Numbered from the stretch's first letter, positions 1-10,106 are shown. The stretch: DNA of 64,000 nucleotides from JACCZX01 sp963829995 (GCA_963829995.1 CAWHKW010000010.1:35810-99809), one strand, 5' to 3'. A program made the numbers and translations. The notes: a model not told the origin generated them from the letters alone.

Positions 1-324
1 CACCATGCCGCGAATTGAAAGTTGCAGATGAGAACCGTCGGCGGTGGCAGCTTCGAAGGCCGCCGAGCTTGCTTCGGCCTCGGCTGCGATCGATGCGTTC
101 AGCAACGCGCGGTCGCGGGTGCCGGCCTGCGCCAGAAACAACTGTTCCGCGATGAACGCGCAGCCGTTGCAGCAAAACGCGCGCATCGATGCACCGACCG
201 GCCGCCTCACTACGCGCAGACCAGCCAGCGAGTCGCCACACTGATCGCACGCGGCCGTTATTTCTGCCGCGTCGGCGCCTGCCAGTGTCGGCACCTTGGC
301 TTTGCGGATCAGTTCAGACGCCAT
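1..324 (-). CDS. Copper-type P-type ATPase, N-terminal part (CcoI/FixI-like), runs off window
   Basis: Read on the minus strand from an ATG at 324, the frame stays open to base 1 (108 residues seen). It carries a CxxC pair (CDQC, about residues 26-29) and a second cysteine cluster, FCCNGCAFIAEQLF, about 25 residues later. This is the layout of the N-terminal metal-binding domain found before the HMA domain in CcoI/FixI-type cation ATPases, which export copper for cbb3 oxidase assembly. The catalytic part lies outside the window. The frame is also open upstream of the chosen ATG to about 395, with a possible GTG near 377, and no clear Shine-Dalgarno decides the start. Family assignment rests only on the cysteine pattern and length. 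Confidence 0.72.
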   Translation of the reverse strand, partial: MASELIRKAKVPTLAGADAAEITAACDQCGDSLAGLRVVRRPVGASMRAFCCNGCAFIAEQLFLAQAGTRDRALLNASIAAEAEASSAAFEAATADGSHLQLSIRGMV

Positions 325-549
325 TGCAACGAGTCGAATGCAATCGCCGTGCGCATCGATAACGCCGCCAGCGTACCCCACGCGTGGCCAAAATGAACGG
401 GCACGATCGACCGCTCACGCCACTGAATTCATACCTTTTCCGGATGATCGTTTGCGTGTCCGTATCCCGCGAGAGAGTTAATCGTCTCAGTCGATGCAAA
501 CGCACTGTCAGAATGCACCTCTTTCCGTAACGATTGTCGGAACATCCCG

Positions 550-2217
550 ATGACACCACCGATGACCGCGCCTCGGCGGCACCTTTGTGCCGCCGCCATC
601 TGCGTGTCAATCGCGGGCTGCGGCGGCGGGTCTGATTCAACGCCGGCGCCCGCGCCGCCGATTCCGCCCCCTACGCCGCCCGCAGTGACGCTGCCGCCGC
701 TGATAGCCGACACCGCGATCCGCATCTCCGGCGACACACCTTTCGCCGCCAGTTGCACCGGCGGAGCACTCGGCGGCATCGAATATCGCAACGCGGAAGT
801 CGAACCGTATGCGTCGGTAAATCCGCTCAATTCCGCGAACATCGTTGCAGTATGGCAACAGGATCGCTGGTCCACGGGATTGGCCAACGGTCTCGTGACC
901 GCAACGACGCTCGATGGCGGCGCGACGTGGTCACGCACCACCGCGCCGTTTACGCGCTGCGCCGGGGGAAATGCGGGCAACGGCGGCGACTACGAGCGCG
1001 CAACCGATCCGTGGGTCACCTTCGCACCGAACGGCAACGCTTTTCAGATGGCGCTGGCGACGCAGGGCGCATCGCTGGCGCCTGGTTCGGTGAGCGCGAT
1101 GCTGGTGAGCCGCTCAACGGACTCGGGTCAAACCTGGAGTAATCCTGCGACGCTGATCCGCGACGGCTCGCTGTTTTTCAACGACAAGAACACGATCACT
1201 GCCGACCCGACCGACCCAAACTATGTCTACGCCATATGGGATCGGCTCGCTGCCAGCGGCGGCGGCCCGGCATTTTTCGCGCGCACCACCGATGGCGGCA
1301 ATACGTGGGAGGCCGCGCGCTCGATTTTCGACCCGGGTCCGCAGAGCCAAACGATCGGCAGCCTGATCGCGGTGCTGCCGAACGGAACGCTGGTCAACTT
1401 GTTCACTCAACTCGATCAAGGCGCAGGCGGGCAAGTCAGCGCGACGCTAAACGTGTTGCGATCGAATGACAAAGGAGGCAGCTGGAGCGCGCCGATTCGA
1501 ATCGCCGACCTGCTCTCGATAGGCGCGCGCGATCCCGAGACGGGGACGCTGATCCGCGACGGCGCCGGTCTGGCGCAGATTGCGGCCGCCCCGAACGGGC
1601 ATCTATTTGTGATCTGGCAGGACGCGCGCTTCTCTGGCGGTGCACGCGACGGCATCGCGCTATCGCGCTCGATCGACGGCGGCCTCACGTGGAGCGCACC
1701 GCTGCAAATCAACTCGGAACCAACCGTGCAGGCGTTTACGCCGAGCGTTCACGTGCGCGCCAATGGAACGATCGGCATCACGTATTACGACTTCCGTTCC
1801 AATACCACCGATCCCGCCACGTTGCCGACCGAACTGATCTTTGCGCGTTCCGCCGACGGCGTGACATGGCAGGAAAACCGTCTGACTGCCGCCTTCGACA
1901 TGGCGACCGCGCCTTTTTCGCGGGGGCTGTTCATCGGCGACTACCACGCACTGATCAGTGCAAACAATGTTTTTGTTCCGGTCTACGTGCGCACGAACAG
2001 CGGCAATCTCGGCAACCGCACCGATGTGTTTGCACTTCCGATGCGTTCGTTGCCGCTCGCGGCAGCTACGTCAGGTGGCAGCGTGCGGACGTTTCGCGTC
2101 GCTTCCGTTCCAGTCTCCGCACCCGACGCCGTCTTTCGGCAGCGCGTGCACGAAGCACTGGTGCATGCAATGGATCGCCGTGTACCCGGCTGGTCGCAAC
2201 GTCTGATCCCGCGCTGA
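550..2217 (+). CDS. Sialidase/BNR-repeat lipoprotein
   Basis: A 555-residue exported protein. The N-terminus is Arg-rich, then hydrophobic, and ends in a lipobox SIAGC with Cys24 as the lipidation site, followed by a Gly/Ser run and a Pro-rich linker (about 30-48). The body contains at least five Asp-box motifs of the form S-x-D-x-G-x-T-W: LDGGATW, STDSGQTW, TTDGGNTW, SNDKGGSW, SIDGGLTW, plus a weaker SADGVTW. These mark a six-bladed beta-propeller of the sialidase superfamily. True sialidases also need an arginine triad and a Tyr/Glu pair, which I could not place, so the enzymatic activity is open; many bacterial BNR lipoproteins are not sialidases. It is a single gene, followed 54 bp later by the aminopeptidase gene on the same strand. 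Confidence 0.8.
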   Translation: MTPPMTAPRRHLCAAAICVSIAGCGGGSDSTPAPAPPIPPPTPPAVTLPPLIADTAIRISGDTPFAASCTGGALGGIEYRNAEVEPYASVNPLNSANIVAVWQQDRWSTGLANGLVTATTLDGGATWSRTTAPFTRCAGGNAGNGGDYERATDPWVTFAPNGNAFQMALATQGASLAPGSVSAMLVSRSTDSGQTWSNPATLIRDGSLFFNDKNTITADPTDPNYVYAIWDRLAASGGGPAFFARTTDGGNTWEAARSIFDPGPQSQTIGSLIAVLPNGTLVNLFTQLDQGAGGQVSATLNVLRSNDKGGSWSAPIRIADLLSIGARDPETGTLIRDGAGLAQIAAAPNGHLFVIWQDARFSGGARDGIALSRSIDGGLTWSAPLQINSEPTVQAFTPSVHVRANGTIGITYYDFRSNTTDPATLPTELIFARSADGVTWQENRLTAAFDMATAPFSRGLFIGDYHALISANNVFVPVYVRTNSGNLGNRTDVFALPMRSLPLAAATSGGSVRTFRVASVPVSAPDAVFRQRVHEALVHAMDRRVPGWSQRLIPR

Positions 2218-2271
2218 ACGCCGCGCGCACGGGGCACACTACACTTCGATTTTGCCTCCACAGAGTTCGTT

Positions 2272-4107
2272 ATGGACACCCTTGACGCCCGTCGCGGCAC
2301 CGTTCGTTCTCGCATCGAAAAGCTTCGCCGCGCAATGCAGCGTCACGGCATCGCTGCCGTCGTCGTGCCGTCGAGCGATCCGCACCTGTCTGAGTATTTG
2401 CCGGAACGCTGGCAGGGCCGCGAGTGGCTATCGGGTTTCACCGGTTCGGTCGGAACTTTGGTTGTCACCGAAGACTTTGCTGGCGTGTGGGCGGATAGTC
2501 GCTACTGGACGCAGGCCGAGGGACAATTAGCTGGCACCGGTATCGAGCTGATGAAGATCGGCGGCGCCGGCAGCTCCGCCCATCTCGACTGGCTGGCTGA
2601 AAGCGTCGCACGCGGTGCGCAGGTCGCCGTCGATGGCGCAGTGCTCGGACTCGCGGGAGCGCGCGCGCTGCAATCGGCGCTGGATGAGCGCGGCATCGAA
2701 TTGCGCACCGATCTTGACCTGCTCAACGATGTGTGGGACGACCGCGCTGCGCTGCCGGCGCAGCCGGTGTACGAGCACTTGGCGCCTTTCGCCGCGACTT
2801 CGCGTGCCGACAAACTTGCCGCGGTCCGGCAGCAGATGCAGCAGCACGGCGCCAGCCATCACTGGATTTCGACGCTCGACGACATCGCGTGGCTCACCAA
2901 TCTGCGGGGCGCCGACGTTAGCTACAACCCGGTGTTCATCGCGCACTTGCTGATTGACGCGAAAAGCGCGACGTTGTTCGTGGCCGACGGCAAGGTCAAC
3001 GCCAAGCTTGCATCACGGCTTGCAGCCGATGGCGTTGCGATCGCCCCGTACGACAAGGCAGCCGCCGTTTTAAAGGCATTGCCGGCGGACGCAAAGCTGC
3101 TGGTGGATCCGCGCCGAATCACGCTCGGGTTGCGGCAGCTGGTGCCCGATGGCATGCAAGTGATCGAGGCGATCAATCCGTCGACCCTCGCGAAGAGCCG
3201 CAAAACGGCCGCCGAGGCGCATCACATTCGGCACGCGATGGAGCAGGACGGCGCAGCACTGGCAGAATTTTTTTCGTGGTTCGAAGCGGCACTCGGCCAC
3301 GAAACCATTACCGAAATGACCGTCGGACAAAAAGTCGTCGAAGCACGCGAGCGGCGCCCCGGTTATGTCTGCCCAAGTTTTCACCCGATCGCAGGCTTCA
3401 ACGCCAACGGCGCGCTGCCGCACTACCGGGCAACGGAGGATTCGCACGCGACGATCTGCATGCGCGGCACGATCGGCAACGGCTTGCTGTTGATCGATTC
3501 CGGTGGGCAGTACGAGTACGGGACGACCGATATCACGCGCGTGGTCCCAGTCGGCGAAATCACCGCCGAGCAACGGCGCGACTACACGCTGGTGCTGAAA
3601 GGAATGATCGCGCTGTCGATGGCCAAGTTTCCGCGCGGCACGCGCAGCCCGATGCTTGACACGCTCGCACGCGCGCCGATCTGGGCCGCCGGTGTCGACT
3701 TCGGTCACGGCACCGGCCACGGCGTCGGATATTTTTTGAACGTGCACGAAGGTCCGCACGGCATCACGCCGCACCTGCCGCCTGAGCCGCAGACGGCGAT
3801 GGAGCCCGGCATGGTCACTTCGAACGAGCCGGGCATCTACCGGCCGGGCCGCTGGGGGGTGAGGATCGAAAACCTGGTGCTGAACGTCCCCGCTGTGCTC
3901 GATGAACCGAGCGAGTTCGGCGAATTTCTGCAATTCGAGACGTTAACGCTCTCGCCGATCGACACCCGCGTGATCGAGCGCTCGATGTTGCGCGAAGATG
4001 AAGTCAAGTGGCTCAATGCTTATCACGCCGAAGTGCGGCGTAGGGTAGGTTCGCACGTCAGTGGCCCGGCAGCGGCCTGGCTGCGCCTGCGTACGGAGCC
4101 GATCTAG
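2272..4107 (+). CDS. Xaa-Pro aminopeptidase (M24B, long form)
   Basis: A 611-residue cytosolic metalloprotease that removes an N-terminal residue preceding proline. Two creatinase-like N-terminal domains come first (about 1-130 and 155-290), then the pita-bread M24 fold (about 310-535) and a C-terminal extension typical of the long, eukaryote-like aminopeptidase P form. Metal-ligand regions are visible: DSGGQYEYGTTDITR (two Asp), the GHGTGHGVG stretch (His), TSNEPGIY (Glu) and the final RIEN (Glu). The start ATG at 2272 follows a short AT-rich stretch 54 bp after the lipoprotein gene. No frame breaks. glnS follows on the same strand after 57 bp, so co-transcription is possible. Confidence 0.92.
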   Translation: MDTLDARRGTVRSRIEKLRRAMQRHGIAAVVVPSSDPHLSEYLPERWQGREWLSGFTGSVGTLVVTEDFAGVWADSRYWTQAEGQLAGTGIELMKIGGAGSSAHLDWLAESVARGAQVAVDGAVLGLAGARALQSALDERGIELRTDLDLLNDVWDDRAALPAQPVYEHLAPFAATSRADKLAAVRQQMQQHGASHHWISTLDDIAWLTNLRGADVSYNPVFIAHLLIDAKSATLFVADGKVNAKLASRLAADGVAIAPYDKAAAVLKALPADAKLLVDPRRITLGLRQLVPDGMQVIEAINPSTLAKSRKTAAEAHHIRHAMEQDGAALAEFFSWFEAALGHETITEMTVGQKVVEARERRPGYVCPSFHPIAGFNANGALPHYRATEDSHATICMRGTIGNGLLLIDSGGQYEYGTTDITRVVPVGEITAEQRRDYTLVLKGMIALSMAKFPRGTRSPMLDTLARAPIWAAGVDFGHGTGHGVGYFLNVHEGPHGITPHLPPEPQTAMEPGMVTSNEPGIYRPGRWGVRIENLVLNVPAVLDEPSEFGEFLQFETLTLSPIDTRVIERSMLREDEVKWLNAYHAEVRRRVGSHVSGPAAAWLRLRTEPI

Positions 4108-4164
4108 CGATCCACTGCATCGCTACAATCGCGCGTCTTCCGAGGGGGGCGCGGTAGCGAATCG

Positions 4165-6273
4165 ATGGACAAGCGGGCCGCCGACGGCGGCAAGAGCGGC
4201 GGCAAGGGCAAGGCACCCGACGAAAAGTCGAGCGGCCATGCGACCAATTTCATTCGCAACATCGTCACCGAGGATCTGGTGCGCGGGACCTACCAGCCGC
4301 GCCGTTGGGCCGGTCATCCCGGTCCGTACGACGTGCATGCGAACGCGCCGGACGACCCCGCCAAGATTCGCACGCGTTTTCCGCCCGAGCCCAACGGCTA
4401 TCTACACATCGGCCACGCGAAATCGATCTGCCTGAACTTCGGCCTCGCGCGCGACTTCGGCGGGCGCTGCCATATGCGGTTCGACGACACCAATCCGGTC
4501 AAGGAGGACCAGGAATTCGTCGATTCGATTCTCGAATCGGTGCGCTGGATCGGATTCGATTGGGAGCACGCGAGTGTTCACGGGACGGAATCCAATCTGT
4601 ATCACGCGAGCGACTACTTCGAGGATATGTATCGCTTTGCCGAGTACTTGATCGAGACGGGATACGCCTATGTTGACCAGCAAAGTGCTGACGACATTCG
4701 CGCCAACCGCGGAACGTTGACGCAGGTCGGCAGCGACTCGCCCTACCGCGACCGGCCAATCACCGAATCGCTACGGCTGTTTCGCGAAATGCGCGCCGGC
4801 AAGCATGCCGAAGGCAGCATGGTGCTGCGCGCGAAGATCGACATGGCTTCGCCCAACATCAACATGCGGGACCCGGTGATGTACCGCATTCGCTTCGCCG
4901 AGCATCACATGACGGGTACGAAGTGGGTCGTGTATCCGCTGTATGCGTATGCGCATCCGATCGAAGACGCGCTGGAAAACATCACGCATTCGATCTGCAC
5001 ATTGGAATTCGAAGATCAGCGTCCGTGGTACGACTGGGTGCTCGAGCGCATCGTCCCCCTGTTGCGCGGGCCGCAATATGAAGCGGCAAAGCGGATGCTC
5101 GACAAAATCTACGATGCCGGCATCGAATCGCGCCGCGAATTTGCGCTGCATTGTCATAACCACGGCTACAAATTGGGGGCGAGCCGCTACGAGCGCCGCG
5201 CTGAAGCGATGTTCGCGTCGTGGAGCAAAAACTCCGATCTGGCTGCGCAGGATTCCGACGAATTTTTTAAATTGCTGCGCGAGCAAACACAGTGCTTCAC
5301 TCCTCTGCTGCAATCTGCGCTTGATGAGCGCAAAGCTAACGTTTTTCTTCTGCCGCATCAGCACGAATTCAATCGCCTCGCGGTGACCTACGTCGTCACC
5401 AGCAAACGCAAGCTGTTTCAGATGGTGGATGAGGGACTGGTTGACGGCTGGGATGACCCGCGCATGCCAACCATCGTCGGACTGCGGCGCCGCGGCTATA
5501 CGGCGCAGAGCCTGCAGCTTTTCATGGATCGCACCGGCGTCAGCAAATCGCCGCAGTGGATCGAGTACGCACTGCTCGAACAAGCACTGCGCGACGATCT
5601 CGAACCCACCGTGCCGCGCGCGACCGCGGTGCTGCGGCCGATCAAGCTGGTGCTCGACAACTTCCCCGTCGATCTGACTGAGGAAACCCAAGCACCGGTG
5701 CATCCGCACAAGCCGGAGCTCGGCACGCGCACTTTGCGCATCGGCCGCGAGATGTGGATCGAGGCCGAGGATTTCATGGACAACGCGCCGCCCGACTTTT
5801 ATCGCCTTTCACTCGGCCCTGGTGGTGCCGGGCAGCCAGTGCGCCTGCGCTACGGGTACGTGATCCGTGCACACAGCGTCGTGAAGGACGAAGCGGGCAA
5901 GGTCGTCGAAGTCCACGCCGAGTATTTGCCCGAAACCAAGAGCGGTTCGCCCGGCGCCAACAGCGTCAAGACGCGCGCCGCGATCCATTGGCTGTCAGTG
6001 GCCGACAGCATCCCCGCGGAAGTCAGGGTGTTCGACCGACTGTTCACCGATCCCTATCCCGACACCGGCGACAAGGACTTCCGAGCGCTGATCAATCCGA
6101 ATAGCAAGCAAGTGCTACGCGCGTACGTCGAGCCATCGCTTGCGCACGCGAAGCCGGACGACAAATTTCAGTTTGAACGGAACGGATACTTCGTTGCGGA
6201 TCGAAAGGATCACACCAGTGAGAAGCCGGTGTTCAATCTGGCGGTGACTCTCAGAGAGGCGTCTGGTAAGTAG
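4165..6273 (+). CDS. glnS: Glutaminyl-tRNA synthetase with a ~100-residue insertion
   Basis: Charges tRNA-Gln with glutamine. The class I HIGH motif is at residues 81-84 in PPEPNGYLHIGHAKS. The KMSKS-equivalent loop is VTSKRKL at about 411-417, followed by the conserved DDPRMPTIVGLRRRG. The GlnRS anticodon-binding beta-barrels occupy about 480-702. At 702 residues it is much longer than the usual ~555-580. The first ~35 residues are a Lys/Gly-rich N-terminal tail. A block of about 100 residues (roughly 296-397) sits between YDWVLER and HQHEFNRL, where other GlnRS have only a few residues. The insertion keeps the reading frame and is rich in charged helix-like sequence. It is next to aminopeptidase P and converges on the YHS gene with a 6-bp gap. 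Confidence 0.94.
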   Translation: MDKRAADGGKSGGKGKAPDEKSSGHATNFIRNIVTEDLVRGTYQPRRWAGHPGPYDVHANAPDDPAKIRTRFPPEPNGYLHIGHAKSICLNFGLARDFGGRCHMRFDDTNPVKEDQEFVDSILESVRWIGFDWEHASVHGTESNLYHASDYFEDMYRFAEYLIETGYAYVDQQSADDIRANRGTLTQVGSDSPYRDRPITESLRLFREMRAGKHAEGSMVLRAKIDMASPNINMRDPVMYRIRFAEHHMTGTKWVVYPLYAYAHPIEDALENITHSICTLEFEDQRPWYDWVLERIVPLLRGPQYEAAKRMLDKIYDAGIESRREFALHCHNHGYKLGASRYERRAEAMFASWSKNSDLAAQDSDEFFKLLREQTQCFTPLLQSALDERKANVFLLPHQHEFNRLAVTYVVTSKRKLFQMVDEGLVDGWDDPRMPTIVGLRRRGYTAQSLQLFMDRTGVSKSPQWIEYALLEQALRDDLEPTVPRATAVLRPIKLVLDNFPVDLTEETQAPVHPHKPELGTRTLRIGREMWIEAEDFMDNAPPDFYRLSLGPGGAGQPVRLRYGYVIRAHSVVKDEAGKVVEVHAEYLPETKSGSPGANSVKTRAAIHWLSVADSIPAEVRVFDRLFTDPYPDTGDKDFRALINPNSKQVLRAYVEPSLAHAKPDDKFQFERNGYFVADRKDHTSEKPVFNLAVTLREASGK

Positions 6274-6279
6274 CCGAGG

Positions 6280-6738
6280 CTAGCGGAAGACTTTCTCCGT
6301 CTTGCTCACTGTTGGCCAACGTTCATCCGCCTGCCGGATGAAGCGCGCGCGGTCTGCCGTCCATTCACGTTGAACCTGCGTGTTGTAGTTCAGATAGAGC
6401 CGGCCGTCGATGACAGTGAATGTCGCAGGGTCGATGTCGGCCTTGTAACCGCGTGCGGTGCCGAAGGCGCAGTACCCGCCGTACTGCGGCGCGTACTTCT
6501 CTGGATCAGCAGCGAAGGCCGCACGATTGTCGGCGTTGGCAAAGACGAAGGTCGAGCCTTTGTAGTCGAAGCGCAAGTCGTCCTTGCCACGCACCGGCTT
6601 GCTCTCTTTGAAGAACGCTACCGGGTCATAGCCTTTGATAGCAACACCGTTGCTTTCATTGAACTGGCCGGCACCTGACGTGAGTGCAATCACGCTCAAT
6701 GCGATTCCGGCGACAACTGACTTCATCTTGATAAGCAT
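6280..6738 (-). CDS. Exported YHS-domain protein
   Basis: The ATG at 6738 is chosen because AAGGAG lies 7 bases upstream; an in-frame start at 6786 lacks a site. The product (152 residues) begins with a signal peptide (VVAGIALSVIALTSGAGQ) and then has a YHS domain: GVAIKGYDPVAFF, YKGSTFVFANADNRAAFAADPEKYAPQYGGYCAFG. YHS domains are small metal-associated modules. This secreted stand-alone form is common in proteobacteria, and no substrate is established here. The C-terminal half (FTVIDGRLYLNYN ... WTADRARFI) is also family-typical. It converges with glnS and is probably monocistronic. Confidence 0.82.
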   Translation of the reverse strand: MLIKMKSVVAGIALSVIALTSGAGQFNESNGVAIKGYDPVAFFKESKPVRGKDDLRFDYKGSTFVFANADNRAAFAADPEKYAPQYGGYCAFGTARGYKADIDPATFTVIDGRLYLNYNTQVQREWTADRARFIRQADERWPTVSKTEKVFR

Positions 6739-6813
6739 TTCGGCTCCTTGCACGGTCGCGGCAGCTTGTCCTAGCGTTGGTCGCACCAGAGCGTCAAATC
6801 TTTCACGCGGTTC

Positions 6814-7590
6814 CTATTCCAGCACAACCCAGGCGGGCGCATGGTCGCTTGGCTTCTCCCGCCCGCGCATCGCTTTATCGACTCCTGCCTGTTTCAGCCG
6901 TGCTGCCGCTTTCGCATTCAGCAACAAATGGTCGATCCGAAGCCCGGCATCGCGCGGCCACCGGTTTCTGAAGTAGTCCCAGTACGTGTACATCGCCGCA
7001 TCCGGATGCAACGTGTGAATCGCATCAGTCCAGCCTTGCTCAAGCAGCCGCCACCACTTCGCCCGCGTTTCCGGTTGCAGCAACGCGTCGTCCAGATACG
7101 ACCGTGGCGAATAGATGTCATAAACATTGTCGGTCGGCACGACGTTGTAGTCGCCCACTAGCACGACGTCGTCCCCGCAGTCGTACAACTGCGCGGCGTG
7201 ATCAATCAGCCGCTGGAACCAAGCCAGCTTGTAATCGAACTTCGGCCCGGGTTGCGGGTTGCCGTTGGGCAGGTAGATCGATCCAACGATGATGCCGTTG
7301 ACAGATGCCTCGAGATACCGGCTGTGTGTGTCGTCGGGGTCGTTCGGCAATCCGCGGCGTCGCTCTACTGGGTCAGCGCCCTTCGCAAGGATCGCGACAC
7401 CATTGAACCCTTTTTGGCCGTGCCAGATAGCGCCATAGCCGGCTCCTTGAATGGCGAGCTGTGGGAAGGTTGCGTCCGAAGTCTTCAGCTCCTGCAGGCA
7501 TGCAATATCTGGACTGGCTTCTTCAAGCCACTCGAGAAGACGTGGCAGCCGGCTGGTGATGCCGTTGACGTTGAATGTGGCGACTTTCAT
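6814..7590 (-). CDS. xthA: Exodeoxyribonuclease III
   Basis: A 258-residue AP endonuclease / 3'-5' exonuclease of base excision repair. It starts MKVATFNVNGITSRLPRLL and has the ACLQELK glutamate that binds Mg, a GDYNVVP motif (catalytic Asp/Asn), RIDHLLL, and the C-terminal SDHAPAWV with the catalytic His. Length is normal for the family. Its first ~90 codons are almost perfectly repeated at 9563-9862 (see that entry). It is divergent from the TPR/HD-GYP pseudogene, with 161 bp between the two starts. Confidence 0.95.
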   Translation of the reverse strand: MKVATFNVNGITSRLPRLLEWLEEASPDIACLQELKTSDATFPQLAIQGAGYGAIWHGQKGFNGVAILAKGADPVERRRGLPNDPDDTHSRYLEASVNGIIVGSIYLPNGNPQPGPKFDYKLAWFQRLIDHAAQLYDCGDDVVLVGDYNVVPTDNVYDIYSPRSYLDDALLQPETRAKWWRLLEQGWTDAIHTLHPDAAMYTYWDYFRNRWPRDAGLRIDHLLLNAKAAARLKQAGVDKAMRGREKPSDHAPAWVVLE

Positions 7591-7751
7591 CGAGTGCTTA
7601 AGTGGCTGCTTTGGGGCTGCAATACTTAGGAATGCAGTCTCATTCGAAAGGGCAGTATCGCCTGCAAGTTTTTAGCAGGCAACGCTTGTCATTGTCTGAG
7701 TATCCAATACCGTAGCATCACATGTCGACAATATGTCGTGGATAGGTTTGG

Positions 7752-9541
7752 ATGACGCGTGACGATCTCTTCAATCTGTCGTTTGCCGAGCTACGCGCTC
7801 GTTTAAAGGCGGGCCGAGATGAACTACAGCGCAGCAACCGATCTAAATCTTGGCGATGTCTTTCGATACTTGATCGACTTGCCACTCGACGACGCACAAG
7901 CCCGACAGCATCGAGGCGCTAATACTTGTATCAAATGGTTTGTACACCGCCGCACAGCCTACCGAAGCACTTCAAGGCGCTGCGCATGCTGCACGTATTT
8001 CAAGCGGGATCGGGAAAAAGACACTCTTGTGCTACGCGCTGCATGTGCAGGGAATGGCGCTGACCGACCTTGGCAGATTTGCTGAAGCTATGGTTACAAA
8101 CGCTGAAGCTCTGTCGATCGCGCGCGAGGCTGCAAGATGTATGGAGGGAAATTTCTTCAATTGGTGCGCTCGGTCAAGTCTGCGTTGCGATGGCGCAATG
8201 GGATGTAGCGGCTCGCTATTACGAGCAAGGACGGGCTTTGGCTGAAGAGAAGCATGAGAAATTTCTTGAGCTGCTCATGCGCTACAACGTTGCCGATTGC
8301 TTTCTGCAGCTCCGCGACGCAGCGTCTGGCCTGCGTGCTCTCGGGCGCCTTACGACAGGCACACATCTAGCTAGAAGGGACCTGATCATCGCCGTGGGCG
8401 GCTTCAATACGCTGGCACGTTTGCACTTGTTGAGAGGAGACATCGAAGCCGCCCGGATTCATGCGGAAGAAGCCTCTCGCATTTCGGAACTAGCGAAAGA
8501 TCAGAGGCAGGCGGAAAGCCTCGAATTGACGTTGGGTCTCATGGACGTCCTATCGGGGTCGGTAGACATAGGATTGGCGAGGGTTGAACGTTCGCTCGAT
8601 CGCAAAAGACGCATTAACAAGACCGACGTTCCGGATTGTCTAGGGGCTTGCATCGATGCTTATGAAGCCGCGGGATGTCCAGACGAAGCCATGCGCTATC
8701 TGGAGGAACTCTTCGAATCTACGAAAGAAATCCATTGAAGCTGATATCGCACCGGTGCCGTATGAACGCTCGGTCGAATCCCTCTCCTTTCGAACCGGCT
8801 CATCTTTTGTCGAAAGCGAGCTACTTGTAAAGGCTCAACTGTTGCGGGCGACCATCGAAGGCCGTCTTCAGTGCTTCGTCGAAACAGCAATCAACGCAGA
8901 GATCACAAGTGGGCACGACTTATACCGTACGTTTCGTGTAGCCAAGCTTGCGCGTTTATTAGCGGCGGAAAGCGGCTTTAACGAGCTGCGATGTGCCTCG
9001 CTTTCCGTCGGGGCACAACTTTGCAACGTAGGGATGATGGCAATTCCGGTGCGAATACTTCAGAAACGCCGAGGCTTATCGGCAGGCGAACTTCTTATCT
9101 TGCGCGAGCACACCAAGTATGGAGCTGAAATGTTGCGTCGCGCGAAATTGAGGATGCTTGACGGTCGCGAGTGTGATTGCGGCACAGCATCACGAACGCT
9201 ATGACGGCAGCGGTTACCCCGACGGGTCTTAGTGGAGAAGAGATTAATGAAGAAGCTCGCATTGTCGCCATTTGCGACTCCTTTGACGCGATGACGCACC
9301 GGCGCCCGTGGCGTGAAACGCCGCTCTCGGTTCCAAGCTGCCCTAAATGAAATTAGTCGAGGCGCGGCAAGTCATTTTGACCCGATCCTGGCGGGTTTGT
9401 TTGTTGATCTCATTCGGCGCGAGTTCTGGAAGCACGACGATTTCGATGCGTTATCTAGCCGATGGCGCGCATGAGCACGAGTACGTACGAGTTCGCGCGC
9501 GCATCGAGAGACTCTTGAAGAACGACCAAGACAAGCTGTGA
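7752..9541 (+). pseudogene. Broken TPR/degenerate HD-GYP gene, copy 1
   Basis: Homologous from end to end with the intact gene at 10107-11888, but the reading frame shifts at least six times (near 7830, 7930, 8130, 8715, 9165-9230 and 9330). Recognisable pieces in order: MTRDDLFNLSFAELRARLKAG (start), ALTDLGRFAEAMVTNAEAL and ALGQVCVAMAQWDVAARYY (TPR-like helices), YRTFRVAKLARLL, VGAQLCNVGMMAIP (where HD-GYP proteins have HDIGKIGIP), REHTKYGAEMLRRAK, then HHERYDGSGYP in a shifted frame, and EYVRVRARIERLL at the end. The number of breaks far exceeds that of neighbouring genes, so true decay is likely, though sequence error cannot be excluded. It lies between the full xthA and a truncated xthA copy. 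Confidence 0.8.
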
Positions 9542-9562
9542 CCGCCTACGCGGGAGAAACGA

Positions 9563-9862
9563 TCAGGGCCGGGTTGGAGCCTCGAGATACCTGCTGTGGA
9601 TGTCGTCGGGGTCGTTCGGCAATCCGCGGCGTCTCTCGACTGGGTCAGCGCCCTTCGCAAGGATTGCGACGCCGTTAAACCCCTTTTGGCCATGCCAGAT
9701 AGCACCATAGCCCGCCCCCTGGATGGCGAGCTGTGGGAAGGTTGCGTCCGAAGTCTTCAGCTCCTGCAGGCATGCAATATCTGGACTGGCTTCTTCAAGC
9801 CACTCGAGAAGACGTGGCAGCCTGCTGCTAATGCCGTTAACGTTGAACGTAGCAATTTTCAA
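9563..9862 (-). pseudogene. Duplicated 5' fragment of xthA
   Basis: Encodes about 94 residues nearly identical to the start of the full exonuclease III at 6814-7590: MKIATFNVNGISSRLPRLL, ACLQELKTSDATFPQ, GFNGVAILAKGADPVE, as far as SRYLEA, where homology stops and the frame ends after four unrelated residues. The C-terminal catalytic residues are absent, so it cannot be active. As with the full gene, its start is divergent from a TPR/HD-GYP gene (here the intact one), which shows that an [xthA 5' + HD-GYP] unit was duplicated in tandem. Confidence 0.88.
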
Positions 9863-10106
9863 TGGAGACCATGGCCCTTAAGCGCTCTCAAGAATCGAGC
9901 TAACGTTGATTAGCGTGCACACTCATGGAATGAAGAGCAATCGCGACACTGTCGTTCCTCTCGTTCTTGAGATGACCACGCTGACAGTACTGGGCCATCA
10001 AGGTGCCTTAGTGATGGCCGAAAAGTACGATTTAACATTAAACCTTGATATCCCCTAAGGCATTCGCACTCTTATTTTCAGGGTTGACACCCAGATCCGG
10101 CCGCTT

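Noticed and set aside
22..396. Open frame of 124 codons on the plus strand
   Set aside because: Antisense to the CcoI-like ATPase fragment, whose cysteine motifs are convincing; the plus-strand product is Arg/Cys-rich without family features.
429..980. 183-codon minus-strand frame
   Set aside because: Antisense to the signal peptide and first Asp boxes of the sialidase-like lipoprotein.
4771..5709. 312-codon minus-strand frame
   Set aside because: Lies wholly opposite glnS, including its insertion; the product resembles no protein, and high GC makes such shadows common.
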